Shown: piece after piece, positions 1-7,263 of the stretch | Layout: every line of letters begins with the position of its first letter | Position numbering within the stretch: position 1 is the first letter of the stretch | Assembly: GCA_001303025.1 (NCBI GenBank) | Contig: LJNK01000035.1 | Span: 1 to 33,607, forward strand | From: Deltaproteobacteria bacterium SG8_13 | Lineage (GTDB): Bacteria > Desulfobacterota > Desulfobacteria > Desulfobacterales > SG8-13 | Length of the DNA stretch: 33,607 bases | Direction of reading: 5' to 3' | Translations under genes and position numbers: made by a program | The notes under the pieces: model-generated | Database searches by the model: none | Told to the model about the DNA's origin: nothing | What the model saw: only the letters and a program-made list of their open reading frames with translations

Positions 1-447
1 CTGGCGGGCTCCCTGGTCCCGAAAGGCGACGCACTCGACTACCTGATTGTCGACTGTGCACCGGGCTGGGACGTGCTGAGCGTCAACATCTTGATGGCCG
101 TGGAGGAAGTCATCTGTCCGGTGGCCCTTCAGGGACCGGCCCTGGAAGGATTGAAGACCTTTTTCGGTTACCTGATGTCCGCACAGCGCCTCAACCACCA
201 TCTCCAGCTCAAATATATCGTGCCGACAATGTTCGATCAGCGCACCCGGCACAGCTTTGAGATCCTGCAACAGCTTACGCGGTTGTTCCGCAAGCAGATT
301 TGCGACCCCATCCGCTACAATGTGCGGCTGTCGGAGGCCCCGGTCCGGGGCAAGACGATTTTCGAATACCGGCCCAGTGCCGGCAGTGCAACGGATTATC
401 TCAAACTCATCCGGAGGGTTAGCGAAGATGGCCAGAAACAAGGGTGA
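1..447 (+). CDS. ParA-family partition ATPase (3' end only)
   Basis: This is the C-terminal part of a ParA/MinD-type P-loop ATPase; the start and the Walker A lysine lie left of the window. The frame is open from base 1 to the TGA at 445-447, giving 148 visible codons. The segment DYLIVDCAPGWD near the left edge matches the Walker B / switch II region of ParA (hydrophobic strand followed by D-C-x-P), and it is followed by the usual helix-strand pattern VEEVICPVALQGPALEG. The C-terminal part (VRLSEAPVRGKTIFEY) matches the end of ParA/Soj proteins, where RLSEAP-x-GK is typical. ParA proteins dimerise on ATP, bind DNA nonspecifically and move a partner-bound cargo. The gene overlaps the next small gene by 20 bases, so the two are probably translated together. 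It could be an orphan ParA for positioning something other than a chromosome, since no ParB follows. The family call is firm; the cargo is unknown. Confidence 0.85.
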   Translation: MAGSLVPKGDALDYLIVDCAPGWDVLSVNILMAVEEVICPVALQGPALEGLKTFFGYLMSAQRLNHHLQLKYIVPTMFDQRTRHSFEILQQLTRLFRKQICDPIRYNVRLSEAPVRGKTIFEYRPSAGSATDYLKLIRRVSEDGQKQG

Positions 448-763
448 CAGGCGTGATTCGCACGATTTTTTCGAGGAGAGTGCCATTGCCCCGATGGCGG
501 CGGCAACCGGCCCGGATCAACCCCCCCACCGGCAAAAAGGCGACCCACCCGCCACCGGTCCTAAACAAAAGGCGGGATTTTACCTGTCCAAACGGGTCCT
601 TGCGCGTTTCAACCGCAAGTTCTACGAGCTGAAGATGGAAGGCAAAGCCATCGGCAACAAGTCCGCATTGCTGGAAGCGGCGCTCGACTTCGCCCTGGAT
701 GATATCGACCGGGGAAGTGGCAGCAAGATCCTCGCGGTTTTTACCGGCCCACCGAAGATGTAA
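428..763 (+). CDS. Small basic protein coupled to ParA (putative partner)
   Basis: This is a 111-residue protein starting at ATG 428 inside the end of the parA-like gene, with a GGAGG box at 413-417. Residues 1 to about 55 are low-complexity and rich in Pro, Gly, Lys and Arg, so probably disordered. The rest forms a compact basic helical region (FYLSKRVLARFNRKFYELK, then KSALLEAALDFALDDI). That second half has the strand-helix-helix look of a ribbon-helix-helix or short partition adaptor domain: a hydrophobic/basic strand, a basic helix, then NKSALLEAAL, which is similar to the second helix of RHH proteins. Small DNA-binding proteins encoded right after ParA often act as its cargo adaptor or ATPase activator, and that role is inferred here from position only. 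I do not recognise a named family. An open frame extends upstream to 257 but lies wholly within parA and has no better start. Confidence 0.7.
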   Translation: MARNKGDRRDSHDFFEESAIAPMAAATGPDQPPHRQKGDPPATGPKQKAGFYLSKRVLARFNRKFYELKMEGKAIGNKSALLEAALDFALDDIDRGSGSKILAVFTGPPKM

Positions 764-857
764 CCCTTACGGCTCCTGATGCGGATCGATGACCGTCTGT
801 GCCGGCGGGAATCGGTCCGAAAGGGGTTGGACCTGCAAAGAAAACGGCGAAATCTGC

Positions 858-890
858 TTGACTAAACGTCCCTGAGAGCCTAAAAGGGAC
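858..890 (+). promoter_or_regulatory. Predicted promoter with overlapping inverted repeat upstream of trpB2
   Basis: TTGACT (858-863) and TAAAAG (881-886) are separated by 17 bases, a fair sigma-70 match about 125 bases before trpB2. A perfect inverted repeat, GTCCCT (868-873) and AGGGAC (885-890) with 11 bases between, covers the spacer and runs through the -10 box. A bound repressor there would block polymerase. The rest of 764-1011 holds no gene that I can support. Confidence 0.4.
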
Positions 891-1011
891 ATTCACCCGA
901 AAAGCTACCTGTTTTCAGATAATTGGGACAAATCGCGAGGGCAGGGTGCCGTCATCCGCGGACCTTTGAGGCACCGCACTTCGAGATTGAAATCACCGCA
1001 AGGAGGATCGC

Positions 1012-2388
1012 ATGGAGACAAAGAAGGTTCTGCTCACGGAAGATGAAATGCCCCGGCAGTGGTATAACATCCTGGCGGACATAAAAATGAACCCTCCGCT
1101 GGGACCCGACGGGAACCCGGTGAGTCCGGAACAGCTTGCACCGGTATTTCCGATGAACATGATCGAACAGGAAGTCAGCCCCGAAAGATGGTTCGACATA
1201 CCCGAAGAGGTGCTGGGGGTATATCGGATCTGGCGGCCTTCGCCGCTCATACGGGCGCTGGAGCTGGAAAAAGCCCTCGATACCCCGGCTAGAATTTACT
1301 ACAAGTATGAAGGCGTCAGCCCGCCGGGCAGCCACAAGCCCAACACGGCCGTTGCCCAGGCATACTACAACAAGGAGTTCGGGATCCAGCAACTGGTCAC
1401 CGAAACCGGGGCAGGTCAGTGGGGCAGCGCCCTGGCTTTTGCCTGCGCACAGTTCGGGCTGCATTGCAAAGTGTTCATGGTCCGCGTGAGCTTTGACCAG
1501 AAACCGTATCGCAAGTCGATGATGACCGCCTGGGGTGCCGAATGTGTGCCCAGCCCCAGCCCGGACACCAAAGCCGGCAGGGATATCCTGGAAAAGGATC
1601 CGGACACCCCCGGCTCTTTGGGCATTGCCATCAGCGAGGCCGTGGAATCTGCGGTCAGCGACACCTCCGGCAAGACCCGCTATTCGCTCGGCAGCGTGCT
1701 CAATCACGTGATCCTGCACCAGACCATCATCGGCCTGGAGGCCAAAAAACAGTTCGAGAAGATCGGCGAATACCCGGATGTGGTCATCGGCTGCGCCGGC
1801 GGCGGCAGCAACTTCGCCGGGCTCGCCTATCCGTTTGTTTACGACAAGATCAACGGAAAAGAGGTGGCGATCCATCCGGTCGAGCCGGCCGCCTGCCCCA
1901 CGCTGACCAAAGCCCCGTTCGCTTACGATCACGGCGATACCGCCGGATACACGCCGCTGCTGCCCATGCACAGCCTCGGTCACACGTTTGTGCCGCCGCC
2001 GATTCACGCCGGTGGACTGCGGTATCATGGTATGGCACCGTCGGTCAGCCAACTGGTTGCCGAAGGCATCATCGAAGCCAGGGCGGTAAACCAGCTGGCC
2101 GCATTCGAGGCCGGTGTGCTGGCAGCAAGAACCGAAGGAATCATCGCCGCGCCCGAAACCAACCACGCCATAGCCGCCGTGGTGGAGGAGGCCCGCCGGG
2201 CCAAAGAGGAAGGCAAGCAGAAGGTGATCCTTTTTAACTGGAGCGGACACGGGTTGATCGACCTGGGGTCCTATGACAAGTATTTTTCCGGTGAACTCCA
2301 GGACTACCCGGTTGGCGAGCATGAATTCGACGAAACCATCGCCATATTGGAAAAGTACCCGAAGCCGCAGCAACTGAAAAGCAGATAA
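1012..2388 (+). CDS. trpB: Tryptophan synthase beta chain, TrpB2 type
   Basis: This is a 458-residue PLP enzyme that joins indole and L-serine to make tryptophan. The length and N-terminal region ([20 protein letters not shown]) are those of the TrpB2 subgroup, longer than the roughly 395 residues of canonical TrpB1. The PLP Schiff-base lysine is K109 in GSHKPNTA, and the cofactor phosphate loop is the glycine-rich [11 protein letters not shown] around residues 260-270. The start is fixed by AAGGAGG ending six bases before ATG 1012. No trpA or other trp gene is nearby. TrpB2 enzymes often lack the surfaces that bind TrpA and are thought to salvage free indole or use O-phosphoserine; whether this one does is inference. 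A perfect 11-bp hairpin follows the stop codon. Its predicted promoter overlaps an inverted repeat. Confidence 0.93.
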   Translation: METKKVLLTEDEMPRQWYNILADIKMNPPLGPDGNPVSPEQLAPVFPMNMIEQEVSPERWFDIPEEVLGVYRIWRPSPLIRALELEKALDTPARIYYKYEGVSPPGSHKPNTAVAQAYYNKEFGIQQLVTETGAGQWGSALAFACAQFGLHCKVFMVRVSFDQKPYRKSMMTAWGAECVPSPSPDTKAGRDILEKDPDTPGSLGIAISEAVESAVSDTSGKTRYSLGSVLNHVILHQTIIGLEAKKQFEKIGEYPDVVIGCAGGGSNFAGLAYPFVYDKINGKEVAIHPVEPAACPTLTKAPFAYDHGDTAGYTPLLPMHSLGHTFVPPPIHAGGLRYHGMAPSVSQLVAEGIIEARAVNQLAAFEAGVLAARTEGIIAAPETNHAIAAVVEEARRAKEEGKQKVILFNWSGHGLIDLGSYDKYFSGELQDYPVGEHEFDETIAILEKYPKPQQLKSR

Positions 2389-2398
2389 GCGCAATTGC

Positions 2399-2427
2399 GG
2401 GTTTGCCGGTAAGCCGCCGGCAAACCC
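2399..2427 (+). terminator. 11-bp hairpin after trpB2
   Basis: GGGTTTGCCGG (2399-2409) pairs perfectly with CCGGCAAACCC (2417-2427) around a 7-base loop, starting 11 bases after the trpB2 stop. No T-run follows, so it could be an intrinsic terminator of the tract-poor type, an RNA 3'-end stabiliser, or an attenuator in front of the next gene. Confidence 0.5.
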
Positions 2428-2448
2428 GAGTTGGCGTCGTGTCGACCT

Positions 2449-2733
2449 ATGAACCGGATCAAAGAGAGCGAAAAGCAGCTCACCCGTCGGTGCCCTCGAC
2501 TGGGCGGGCCCGTTTCTTTTCGTTACTGCCGAACCTGTGAGCACGAAAAACAGGCCTGCTGGAAAATCATCGACTGCTGGTGGGAAACCTTCGACGTGGT
2601 GCAGTACCTTCGGGACACCTTGCCGCAGCGCCAGCTCAACCGCATATTGAACCCCAAACCGCCGTCCAAGATTGCCGGAATCTTGCATTGTGCAGACAAG
2701 GCCCGCGCACGGACGCTGAAATCCGATCCGTGA
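2449..2733 (+). CDS. Small cysteine-rich protein, probable metal-binding
   Basis: This is a 94-residue protein from ATG 2449. It has five cysteines in the first half: C15, C27, C30, C37 and C43, arranged as C-x11-C-x2-C-x6-C-x5-C within RYCRTCEHEKQACWKIIDCWW. This looks like a zinc or iron-sulfur site followed by a helical tail. A TTG at 2431 in the same frame would add six residues, but it sits almost against the hairpin after trpB2, so ATG is preferred. Its TGA stop overlaps the GTG start of the next gene (GTGA, 2730-2733), which implies translational coupling with the transglutaminase-like protein. I do not recognise a named family; small Cys-rich proteins of this kind are common in deltaproteobacteria. 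The function is unknown. Confidence 0.7.
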   Translation: MNRIKESEKQLTRRCPRLGGPVSFRYCRTCEHEKQACWKIIDCWWETFDVVQYLRDTLPQRQLNRILNPKPPSKIAGILHCADKARARTLKSDP

Positions 2734-3434
2734 ACACAGCCCTTACGAAGTACCTGCAGCCAACCGCTATCCTCAACTTCGAGCATCCAACCGTAATCGA
2801 TTTTCTCGATCGCGCTGCTGCAGACGCAGGGCGCGAGCCGGTCTCAACGGCGGTGGCGCTGTACTATGCCGTGCGCGAAGGCATCCGTTACGATCCGTAT
2901 TCGCCGTTCTACCTTCCGGCTCACTACCGCGCCAGCGCCGTTATCCAGCGCGGCAAGGGATACTGCGTCGGAAAAGCCGCTTTGCTATGTGCGCTGGGGC
3001 GCGCCTGCAGCATACCGTCGCGTCTCGGTTTTGCGACGGTGCGCAACCACCTTGCCTCCCGTCAGCTGATCGACTATTTAGGATCGGATCGATTCGTGTT
3101 TCACGGCTATGTGGAATTTTATTTGGAGGGCCGCTGGGTGAAAGCCACGCCGGCCTTCAACGCCCAGCTGTGCGAGCGCCATCGGGTCGATCCATTGGAG
3201 TTCAACGGCCGTGAGGATGCCGTGTTCCAGGCATACAACCGGGAGAACAACCGCTACATGGAATACCTCGAAGATCTCGGAATCTTTGACGACGTGCCGG
3301 TTCGGCAGATAGTTGCGGCCTGGGAAAATGAGTACGGGGCGGATCGGGTTCAAGGATGGATCAGCGGTTTCGAAAGTGCGCAGGGGGAATTGGGGAAAGA
3401 CTTTTACGAAGAGAAGCCGCTGGATCAAGCATAG
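2730..3434 (+). CDS. Transglutaminase-like cysteine protein
   Basis: This is a 234-residue protein starting at GTG 2730, which overlaps the stop of the Cys-rich gene by four bases. It has the transglutaminase/protease-like core: a catalytic-type cysteine C79 in RGKGYCVGKAALLCALGR, then H125 in FVFHGYVEFYLEGRWVKATPAFN. In the superfamily the third residue is usually an Asp soon after the strand that follows the His. Here that place reads KATPAFN, so the Asp appears replaced, probably by Thr140 or with Asn144 serving. Such proteins may be proteases, amidases or inactive binding domains. There is no signal peptide, so it is probably cytoplasmic. An open frame reaches back to 2580 but that part only overlaps the Cys-rich gene. 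The family call is fairly secure; the substrate is unknown. Confidence 0.8.
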   Translation: MNTALTKYLQPTAILNFEHPTVIDFLDRAAADAGREPVSTAVALYYAVREGIRYDPYSPFYLPAHYRASAVIQRGKGYCVGKAALLCALGRACSIPSRLGFATVRNHLASRQLIDYLGSDRFVFHGYVEFYLEGRWVKATPAFNAQLCERHRVDPLEFNGREDAVFQAYNRENNRYMEYLEDLGIFDDVPVRQIVAAWENEYGADRVQGWISGFESAQGELGKDFYEEKPLDQA

Positions 3435-3452
3435 ACCCTTCGGATGCACACG

Positions 3453-3896
3453 TCAGCGGTCGGCCGCGCCCTGGTCCGGGGGTTGGATTTCTCCGCTGGC
3501 CACCTTCTGCGAGCATGCCGGGCACAGGCCCTCGAAGATCAGCTTGTGGCCGATGATCGTATATACCGTTGCCTGGTGCAGTTCGTCTTCGACCGAATGC
3601 AGCGGCGCTATCGGCGCGTTGTCCACCTGACCGCACTCCAGGCAGCGGATGTGATAGTGCATCTTCGGGTCCCAGTCATAACGCTTGAAATCAACGCCCA
3701 GGTCGAGTTTTCGAATTTCGCCCAGTTCGCACAGGATCTCCAGGTTTCGGTACACCGTTCCGAGGCTGATGCGCGGCAGCCGCTTGCGGACCATCAAATA
3801 GACCTCGTCGGCACTCGGGTGGGCTTTAGACCGCCGGATCTCCTCCAGAATCAGTTCCCGCTGGCGCGTCATTCTATGCGTCTGGTGTTTGGGCAA
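3453..3896 (-). CDS. Fur/PerR-family metal-dependent repressor
   Basis: This is a 147-residue Fur-superfamily regulator. It has an N-terminal winged helix (MTRQRELILEEI through SLGTVYRNLEIL, the recognition helix) and a C-terminal dimer and metal-binding domain. Two CxxC pairs (C85/C88 in CLECG, C125/C128 in CPACS) form the structural zinc site, and H80/H82 in HYHIRC belong to the regulatory metal site. These features resemble PerR more than Fur. The start is TTG 3896, chosen because AGGGAG (3903-3908) sits six bases upstream. An alternative is ATG 3872 (139 residues, no Shine-Dalgarno). The TTG at 3941 lies upstream of the predicted transcription start and is rejected. The gene is convergent with the transglutaminase-like gene, with 18 bases between the stops. 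It probably senses peroxide or iron/manganese; the targets are unknown. Confidence 0.9.
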   Translation of the reverse strand: MPKHQTHRMTRQRELILEEIRRSKAHPSADEVYLMVRKRLPRISLGTVYRNLEILCELGEIRKLDLGVDFKRYDWDPKMHYHIRCLECGQVDNAPIAPLHSVEDELHQATVYTIIGHKLIFEGLCPACSQKVASGEIQPPDQGAADR

Positions 3897-3931
3897 TCGG
3901 ATCTCCCTTGCGGATCGTATAATCGTCGTTA

Positions 3932-3960
3932 CTATTAACAACGAATGCGATTTGCGTCAA
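3932..3960 (-). promoter_or_regulatory. Predicted promoter of the Fur/PerR gene
   Basis: On the minus strand TTGACG (3955-3960), a 17-base spacer and TAATAG (3932-3937) make a plausible promoter, with the start point near 3925. An AT-rich, loosely symmetric stretch just downstream (ATAGT...ATTAT, about 3918-3934) could be an autoregulatory Fur/PerR box, but its symmetry is poor. Confidence 0.35.
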
Positions 3961-4084
3961 GAAGTCCCTCCGGCCGGCGCCGAGGACGATGGCAAATCAG
4001 AATCCTGATATTACAAGGAAAACTGGGATCCAGCCCAGCAGGGTTTAGCGCCGGAAAGACCGACCTGTCGTCAGAAATCGGGAT

Positions 4085-4114
4085 TTGACACCCAATAGCA
4101 ACCTATTGTAAACT
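4085..4114 (+). promoter_or_regulatory. Promoter with operator-like palindrome in the spacer (PHP gene)
   Basis: A perfect -35 box TTGACA (4085-4090) and TAAACT (4109-4114) are 18 bases apart. The spacer contains the perfect inverted repeat CAATAG (4093-4098), CAAC, CTATTG (4103-4108), which is the classic place for a repressor site. The start point would be near 4121, giving a leader of about 75 bases before GTG 4196. Confidence 0.5.
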
Positions 4115-4195
4115 ATACGTCACTTATTTCGGAACGGCCTGGATGCTCGATTTCGAAAGATACCCAGCGGTTATGCTGTGCAGAGAGGAAATCTC

Positions 4196-5110
4196 GTGCT
4201 CGAATTTCATTCACCTTTTCCTAACCACCGAATTTGTTTCGAAAAACCCAACCTGAGCCAACTTACCCGACAATATACGGTCGTCGATCTTCATTTCCAC
4301 AGTCGATATTCAGACGGTTCCAACACGATTCCGGAAATTGCCCGGCACGCCGGCAAATTGGGTATCGGCGTTGCGGTGACCGATCACAACGAGATCCAGG
4401 GGGCCGTGGAGCTGGATTCATACCCCGGTGTGCTGAGCATCCCGGGCATCGAGGTCACTTCGTACGAAGGCTCCCACGTTCTAATTTACTTTTACGAAAT
4501 AGAAGACTTGAAGCGCTTTTACGAAAGGGACGTGCAGCCGTTCATGGGCCAGGATGTGATGAACTCGACAGCCCTGGAAATGGAGGAAATCGTCCAGCGG
4601 GCGCAGAAATTCAGGACCCTGATCATATTCCCGCACCCGGAGTGCCCGGTGTACACCGGCGTGTGCAACCCCTATTTCCCGCCGGAGCGTTTGCAACCCC
4701 TGCTGGCAGCGGTTGACGGCGTGGAAGTAATCAATTCCGGCAATCTGAGCAAGTCGAATCTCAAATGCGCCTTGCTCGGGTTTAATCTGGGAAAGTCCAT
4801 CACCGCCGGCAGCGACGGCCATCTTCTCACCCACATGGGCCGGTCGGTAGCTTACGCCCAATGCGAGCCCGACAGGGAGTCCTTTCTGGAAGCGATTCGC
4901 CAACAGCAGAACAAGGTGGTCGGCAAAGAATTCAATCTTCTGCGCAAAGTCGCTTCCAACGGTTACAAGCTCAAAACGGGTGTGCGCAATTACTCCGACT
5001 TGTTAGAGAAAAACATGCGATACGGTCGCCATGTCATCCAATCCAAGTCCCAGGCCCTGCGCGACAACATCCGCCGGACTGTCAACGGCAGGTCCCGCCA
5101 TCCTCTATAA
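4196..5110 (+). CDS. PHP-domain metal-dependent phosphoesterase
   Basis: This is a 304-residue protein of the PHP superfamily (TIM-barrel-like, two or three metal ions). The family motifs appear in order: D31-x-H33-x-H35 with S39-D40-G in VDLHFHSRYSDGSNT, then TDHNEI, then GIEVTS, then FPHPE, and finally SDGH near residue 208. Relatives include RNase AM/TrpH (3',5'-nucleoside bisphosphate phosphatase) and polymerase-associated PHP domains. The arrangement here is that of stand-alone PHP phosphoesterases acting on small phosphates or short RNA ends. The start GTG 4196 has GAGAGGAA five or six bases upstream. GTG 4178 would add six residues but has no ribosome site. It is monocistronic and convergent with the PilZ gene; a small hairpin (CGTAAA, 5158-5163; TTTACG, 5172-5177) lies between them. 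The substrate is not predictable from sequence alone. Confidence 0.87.
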   Translation: MLEFHSPFPNHRICFEKPNLSQLTRQYTVVDLHFHSRYSDGSNTIPEIARHAGKLGIGVAVTDHNEIQGAVELDSYPGVLSIPGIEVTSYEGSHVLIYFYEIEDLKRFYERDVQPFMGQDVMNSTALEMEEIVQRAQKFRTLIIFPHPECPVYTGVCNPYFPPERLQPLLAAVDGVEVINSGNLSKSNLKCALLGFNLGKSITAGSDGHLLTHMGRSVAYAQCEPDRESFLEAIRQQQNKVVGKEFNLLRKVASNGYKLKTGVRNYSDLLEKNMRYGRHVIQSKSQALRDNIRRTVNGRSRHPL

Positions 5111-5172
5111 ATAAGCAGTACTCTGGAACAATTCTATCGAGTCGGAAAGTGTTTCGGCGTAAAGGCTTGGGT

Positions 5173-5712
5173 TTACGGCTGGTCTACGAAGTGCTTGATC
5201 CGCTCGAAGTGCTGTGCTGTCAGGTCGTAAAACTTGACTCCGACCCCCCGGGGATTGCGCCATACGATCTCCCCCTTGATATCTATATCTTCTTGGGCAT
5301 CCGGGAAGGAAAAACGCAGGGATATCTCCTGGCCGGTTTCGAGCGATTCCTCGGTCTTGATAAAAACCCCCGCACTGCTGATGTCTAATATGGTGTCCTG
5401 AAACCGGTTCCCCTGGGTTTCAAAATTCACCGCTATCGTGCAGGTTCTGCGCGGCACTTCCCTTTCATCTAAAGTAATGGTTTTCTCCGGCACTTCCTGG
5501 GAAAGCATTTCACTGAGACGGTCCAGCAGGTGATTCTGCTTTTCTTCGGACAGGTCTAATATCAACTTGCACAATTGGGTGGTAAGCGCACTGCGATCGA
5601 GTTGCCTGAGCAGCGCGATCTGCTGATCTTCGTTCAATCGGTTTACCATTTCAAACAGTTTCGTCAAAACGGTATATCGGCCGGAGGCGGTTGCAGGGTC
5701 CATATGGCGCAT
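5173..5712 (-). CDS. PilZ-domain protein (c-di-GMP receptor)
   Basis: This is a 179-residue protein. Residues 1 to about 75 form a helical region (KLFEMVNRLNEDQQIALLRQL...LSEEKQNHLLDRLSEML), probably for dimerisation or partner contact. Residues about 80-178 are a PilZ beta-barrel. Both c-di-GMP signatures are present: R84-x3-R88 in REVPR and D110-x-S112-x2-G115 in DISSAG. Such proteins change shape on binding c-di-GMP and control motility, polysaccharide secretion or gene expression. The layout resembles the PilZ paralogues common in myxobacteria and other deltaproteobacteria. The start ATG 5712 follows GAGAGGA at good spacing. It is transcribed alone from a consensus promoter, which suggests constant, fairly high expression. 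The output partner is unknown. Confidence 0.9.
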   Translation of the reverse strand: MRHMDPATASGRYTVLTKLFEMVNRLNEDQQIALLRQLDRSALTTQLCKLILDLSEEKQNHLLDRLSEMLSQEVPEKTITLDEREVPRRTCTIAVNFETQGNRFQDTILDISSAGVFIKTEESLETGQEISLRFSFPDAQEDIDIKGEIVWRNPRGVGVKFYDLTAQHFERIKHFVDQP

Positions 5713-5746
5713 GTTTCCTCTCGATCTGGGTTGAAAGGACGATTTG

Positions 5747-5776
5747 ATTATAGAAAGCCGCCTCGGCAGTTGTCAA
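5747..5776 (-). promoter_or_regulatory. Consensus sigma-70 promoter of the PilZ gene
   Basis: On the minus strand TTGACA (5771-5776) and TATAAT (5747-5752) are both perfect consensus hexamers with an 18-base spacer. The predicted start is near 5740, giving a leader of about 28 bases before ATG 5712. This is the best-matching promoter in the window. Confidence 0.75.
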
Positions 5777-6170
5777 GCAACGCTTCATCCGCTTCAAATT
5801 GCAGGTTTATGTCGACAGGGGTCTCACGCAGTTGTTCTCTGGTTGACCAAACGGGGTCGGCGGCGCCTGCTTCGGTTCTCGGGATGCTGCAAACAGCCGC
5901 GATATTTCAAGTTTTATACTTGCCAAGTTGGATTCATATCTGTTATTGACCTAGCCAGTGCCCATCCGTATGCGGTTTTTCGGCTGCTGGACCGCGCCCT
6001 GACGTTTTCAGCGAGTTTGCGGCTGCGGCGTATGACTCATCGAAAACCCTTTTGCAGCCGTGCCCGACGAAAAGAATCTGCATGCATGGAACGGACGCCT
6101 ACACCCCATCTGACTTTCGTGGATGTGCAGTGTTCAATGCTCTACCATAGAGGGTTATTCCGCGTATGAA
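5777..6170 (+). other. Intergenic region upstream of aapJ, no gene supported
   Basis: About 400 bases between the divergent PilZ and aap promoters' territory. Open frames here (for example 5744-6169) show no family motifs, have a Cys/Arg/Ser-rich composition typical of chance translation, and lack a ribosome site. TTGACC (5946-5951) with TATGCG (5969-5974), 17 bases apart, is the only promoter-like pair I see for aapJ and it is weak. TATACT at 5915-5920 has no partner. I found no sigma-54 pair. Confidence 0.4.
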
Positions 6171-6197
6171 TGTTTGCAGACAGAAGGCCTGCAAACA
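6171..6197 (+). promoter_or_regulatory. Perfect 9-bp inverted repeat in the aapJ leader
   Basis: TGTTTGCAG (6171-6179) and CTGCAAACA (6189-6197) are perfect reverse complements separated by nine bases. The repeat ends 34 bases before ATG 6232 and 20 bases before its ribosome site. It may be a DNA operator (half-site centres 18 bases apart, close to two helical turns) or an RNA hairpin in the leader. Confidence 0.5.
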
Positions 6198-6231
6198 CTC
6201 TGTTCATGTTAACCGCAAAGGAGGAATACCG

Positions 6232-7251
6232 ATGAAAAAATGGAAATTGTCTCTGGTAATGATTGCTGTAGTGCTTCTATTTGTAGCGGGGCCGGCTTTG
6301 GCAGGCACGCTCGACGAGGTCAAGGCCCGGGGCTACATTAAAGCCGGAGTTAACGGGGGAGTATTTGGTTTCAGCATGCCCGATGACAAGGGCGTCTGGA
6401 AAGGACTCGATGTTGACACCGCAAGAGCCATTGCTGCGGCAGTGTTCGGTGACGCAGACAAGGTGCAGTTTACTGCACTGACGGCGGTGCAGCGTCTGCC
6501 CGCGCTGCAATCGAAAGAGATCGACGTGCTGTGCCGCAACACCACCGCTACCCTGACAAGGGAGACAACCAACGGTCTCAACTTCACCCAGGTCAACTAC
6601 TATGACGGCCAGGGCTTTCTGGTTCCCAAGAAACTGGGCGTCAAGAGTGCCAAGGAATTAGGCGGTGCTACGGTTTGCGTCCTGCCCGGAACCACCACCG
6701 AGTTGAATGCCGCCGACTTCTTCCGTGCCAACGGACTGCAGTGGAAACCGGTGGTCATCGAGCAGACTGCCGAGCTCAACAAGGCCTTTTTCGCCGGTCG
6801 ATGTGACTGCCTGACGTCGGACGTGTCACAGCTGGCGGCCCAGCGATCCGTTTCCCCGCGCCCCCAGGATTACATCATCCTTCCGGAAGTCATCTCCAAA
6901 GAACCCCTTGCCCCGGTGGTGCGCCATGGGGATGACCAGTGGTACGACATCGTCAAATGGGCGGTCTTTGCATTGATCGAGGCCGAGGAGCTGGGGATTT
7001 CGTCTCAAAATGTCGATAAAATGAAAAACAGCACCAATCCTCAGGTGCAACGGTTTCTGGGGACGTCTCCGGGCATGGGCAAAGCCCTTGGGCTCAACGA
7101 GGCGTGGGCCTACAACATCATCAAACAGGTGGGTAACTACGGCGAGATCTTCGAGCGCAACGTGGGGGTGAACACACCGCTGGGGCTCGAACGCGGCCTC
7201 AACGATCTGTGGACGCGGGGCGGGTTGATGTATGCCCATCCGATCCGATAA
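6232..7251 (+). CDS. aapJ: General L-amino-acid ABC transporter, periplasmic binding protein
   Basis: This is a 339-residue solute-binding protein of family 3. It starts at ATG 6232 behind AAAGGAGG. The signal peptide is clear: a KKWK start, the hydrophobic core LSLVMIAVVLLFVAG and a cleavage site after ALA (about residue 23). The mature part begins TLDEVKARGYIKAGVNGG and carries the AapJ hallmarks DVLCRNTTATLTRET, VNYYDGQGFLVPKK and LPGTTTELNAADFFR. It binds polar and many other L-amino acids in the periplasm and hands them to AapQM. In rhizobia the same four-gene order gives a broad-range amino-acid uptake system. A stable hairpin directly after the gene probably lets it be made in excess over the permeases, as is usual for binding proteins. 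Confidence 0.93.
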   Translation: MKKWKLSLVMIAVVLLFVAGPALAGTLDEVKARGYIKAGVNGGVFGFSMPDDKGVWKGLDVDTARAIAAAVFGDADKVQFTALTAVQRLPALQSKEIDVLCRNTTATLTRETTNGLNFTQVNYYDGQGFLVPKKLGVKSAKELGGATVCVLPGTTTELNAADFFRANGLQWKPVVIEQTAELNKAFFAGRCDCLTSDVSQLAAQRSVSPRPQDYIILPEVISKEPLAPVVRHGDDQWYDIVKWAVFALIEAEELGISSQNVDKMKNSTNPQVQRFLGTSPGMGKALGLNEAWAYNIIKQVGNYGEIFERNVGVNTPLGLERGLNDLWTRGGLMYAHPIR

Positions 7252-7263
7252 GTAGCTCGATCA

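Noticed and set aside
952..2688. A 578-codon open frame on the minus strand
   Set aside because: It lies antisense across trpB2 and the Cys-rich gene, in the codon-position frame that stays open in GC-rich genes; no family motifs, and trpB2 is unmistakable.
5744..6169. A 141-codon frame between the PilZ and aapJ genes
   Set aside because: No ribosome site, random composition, no recognisable motif, and it overlaps the PilZ promoter region.
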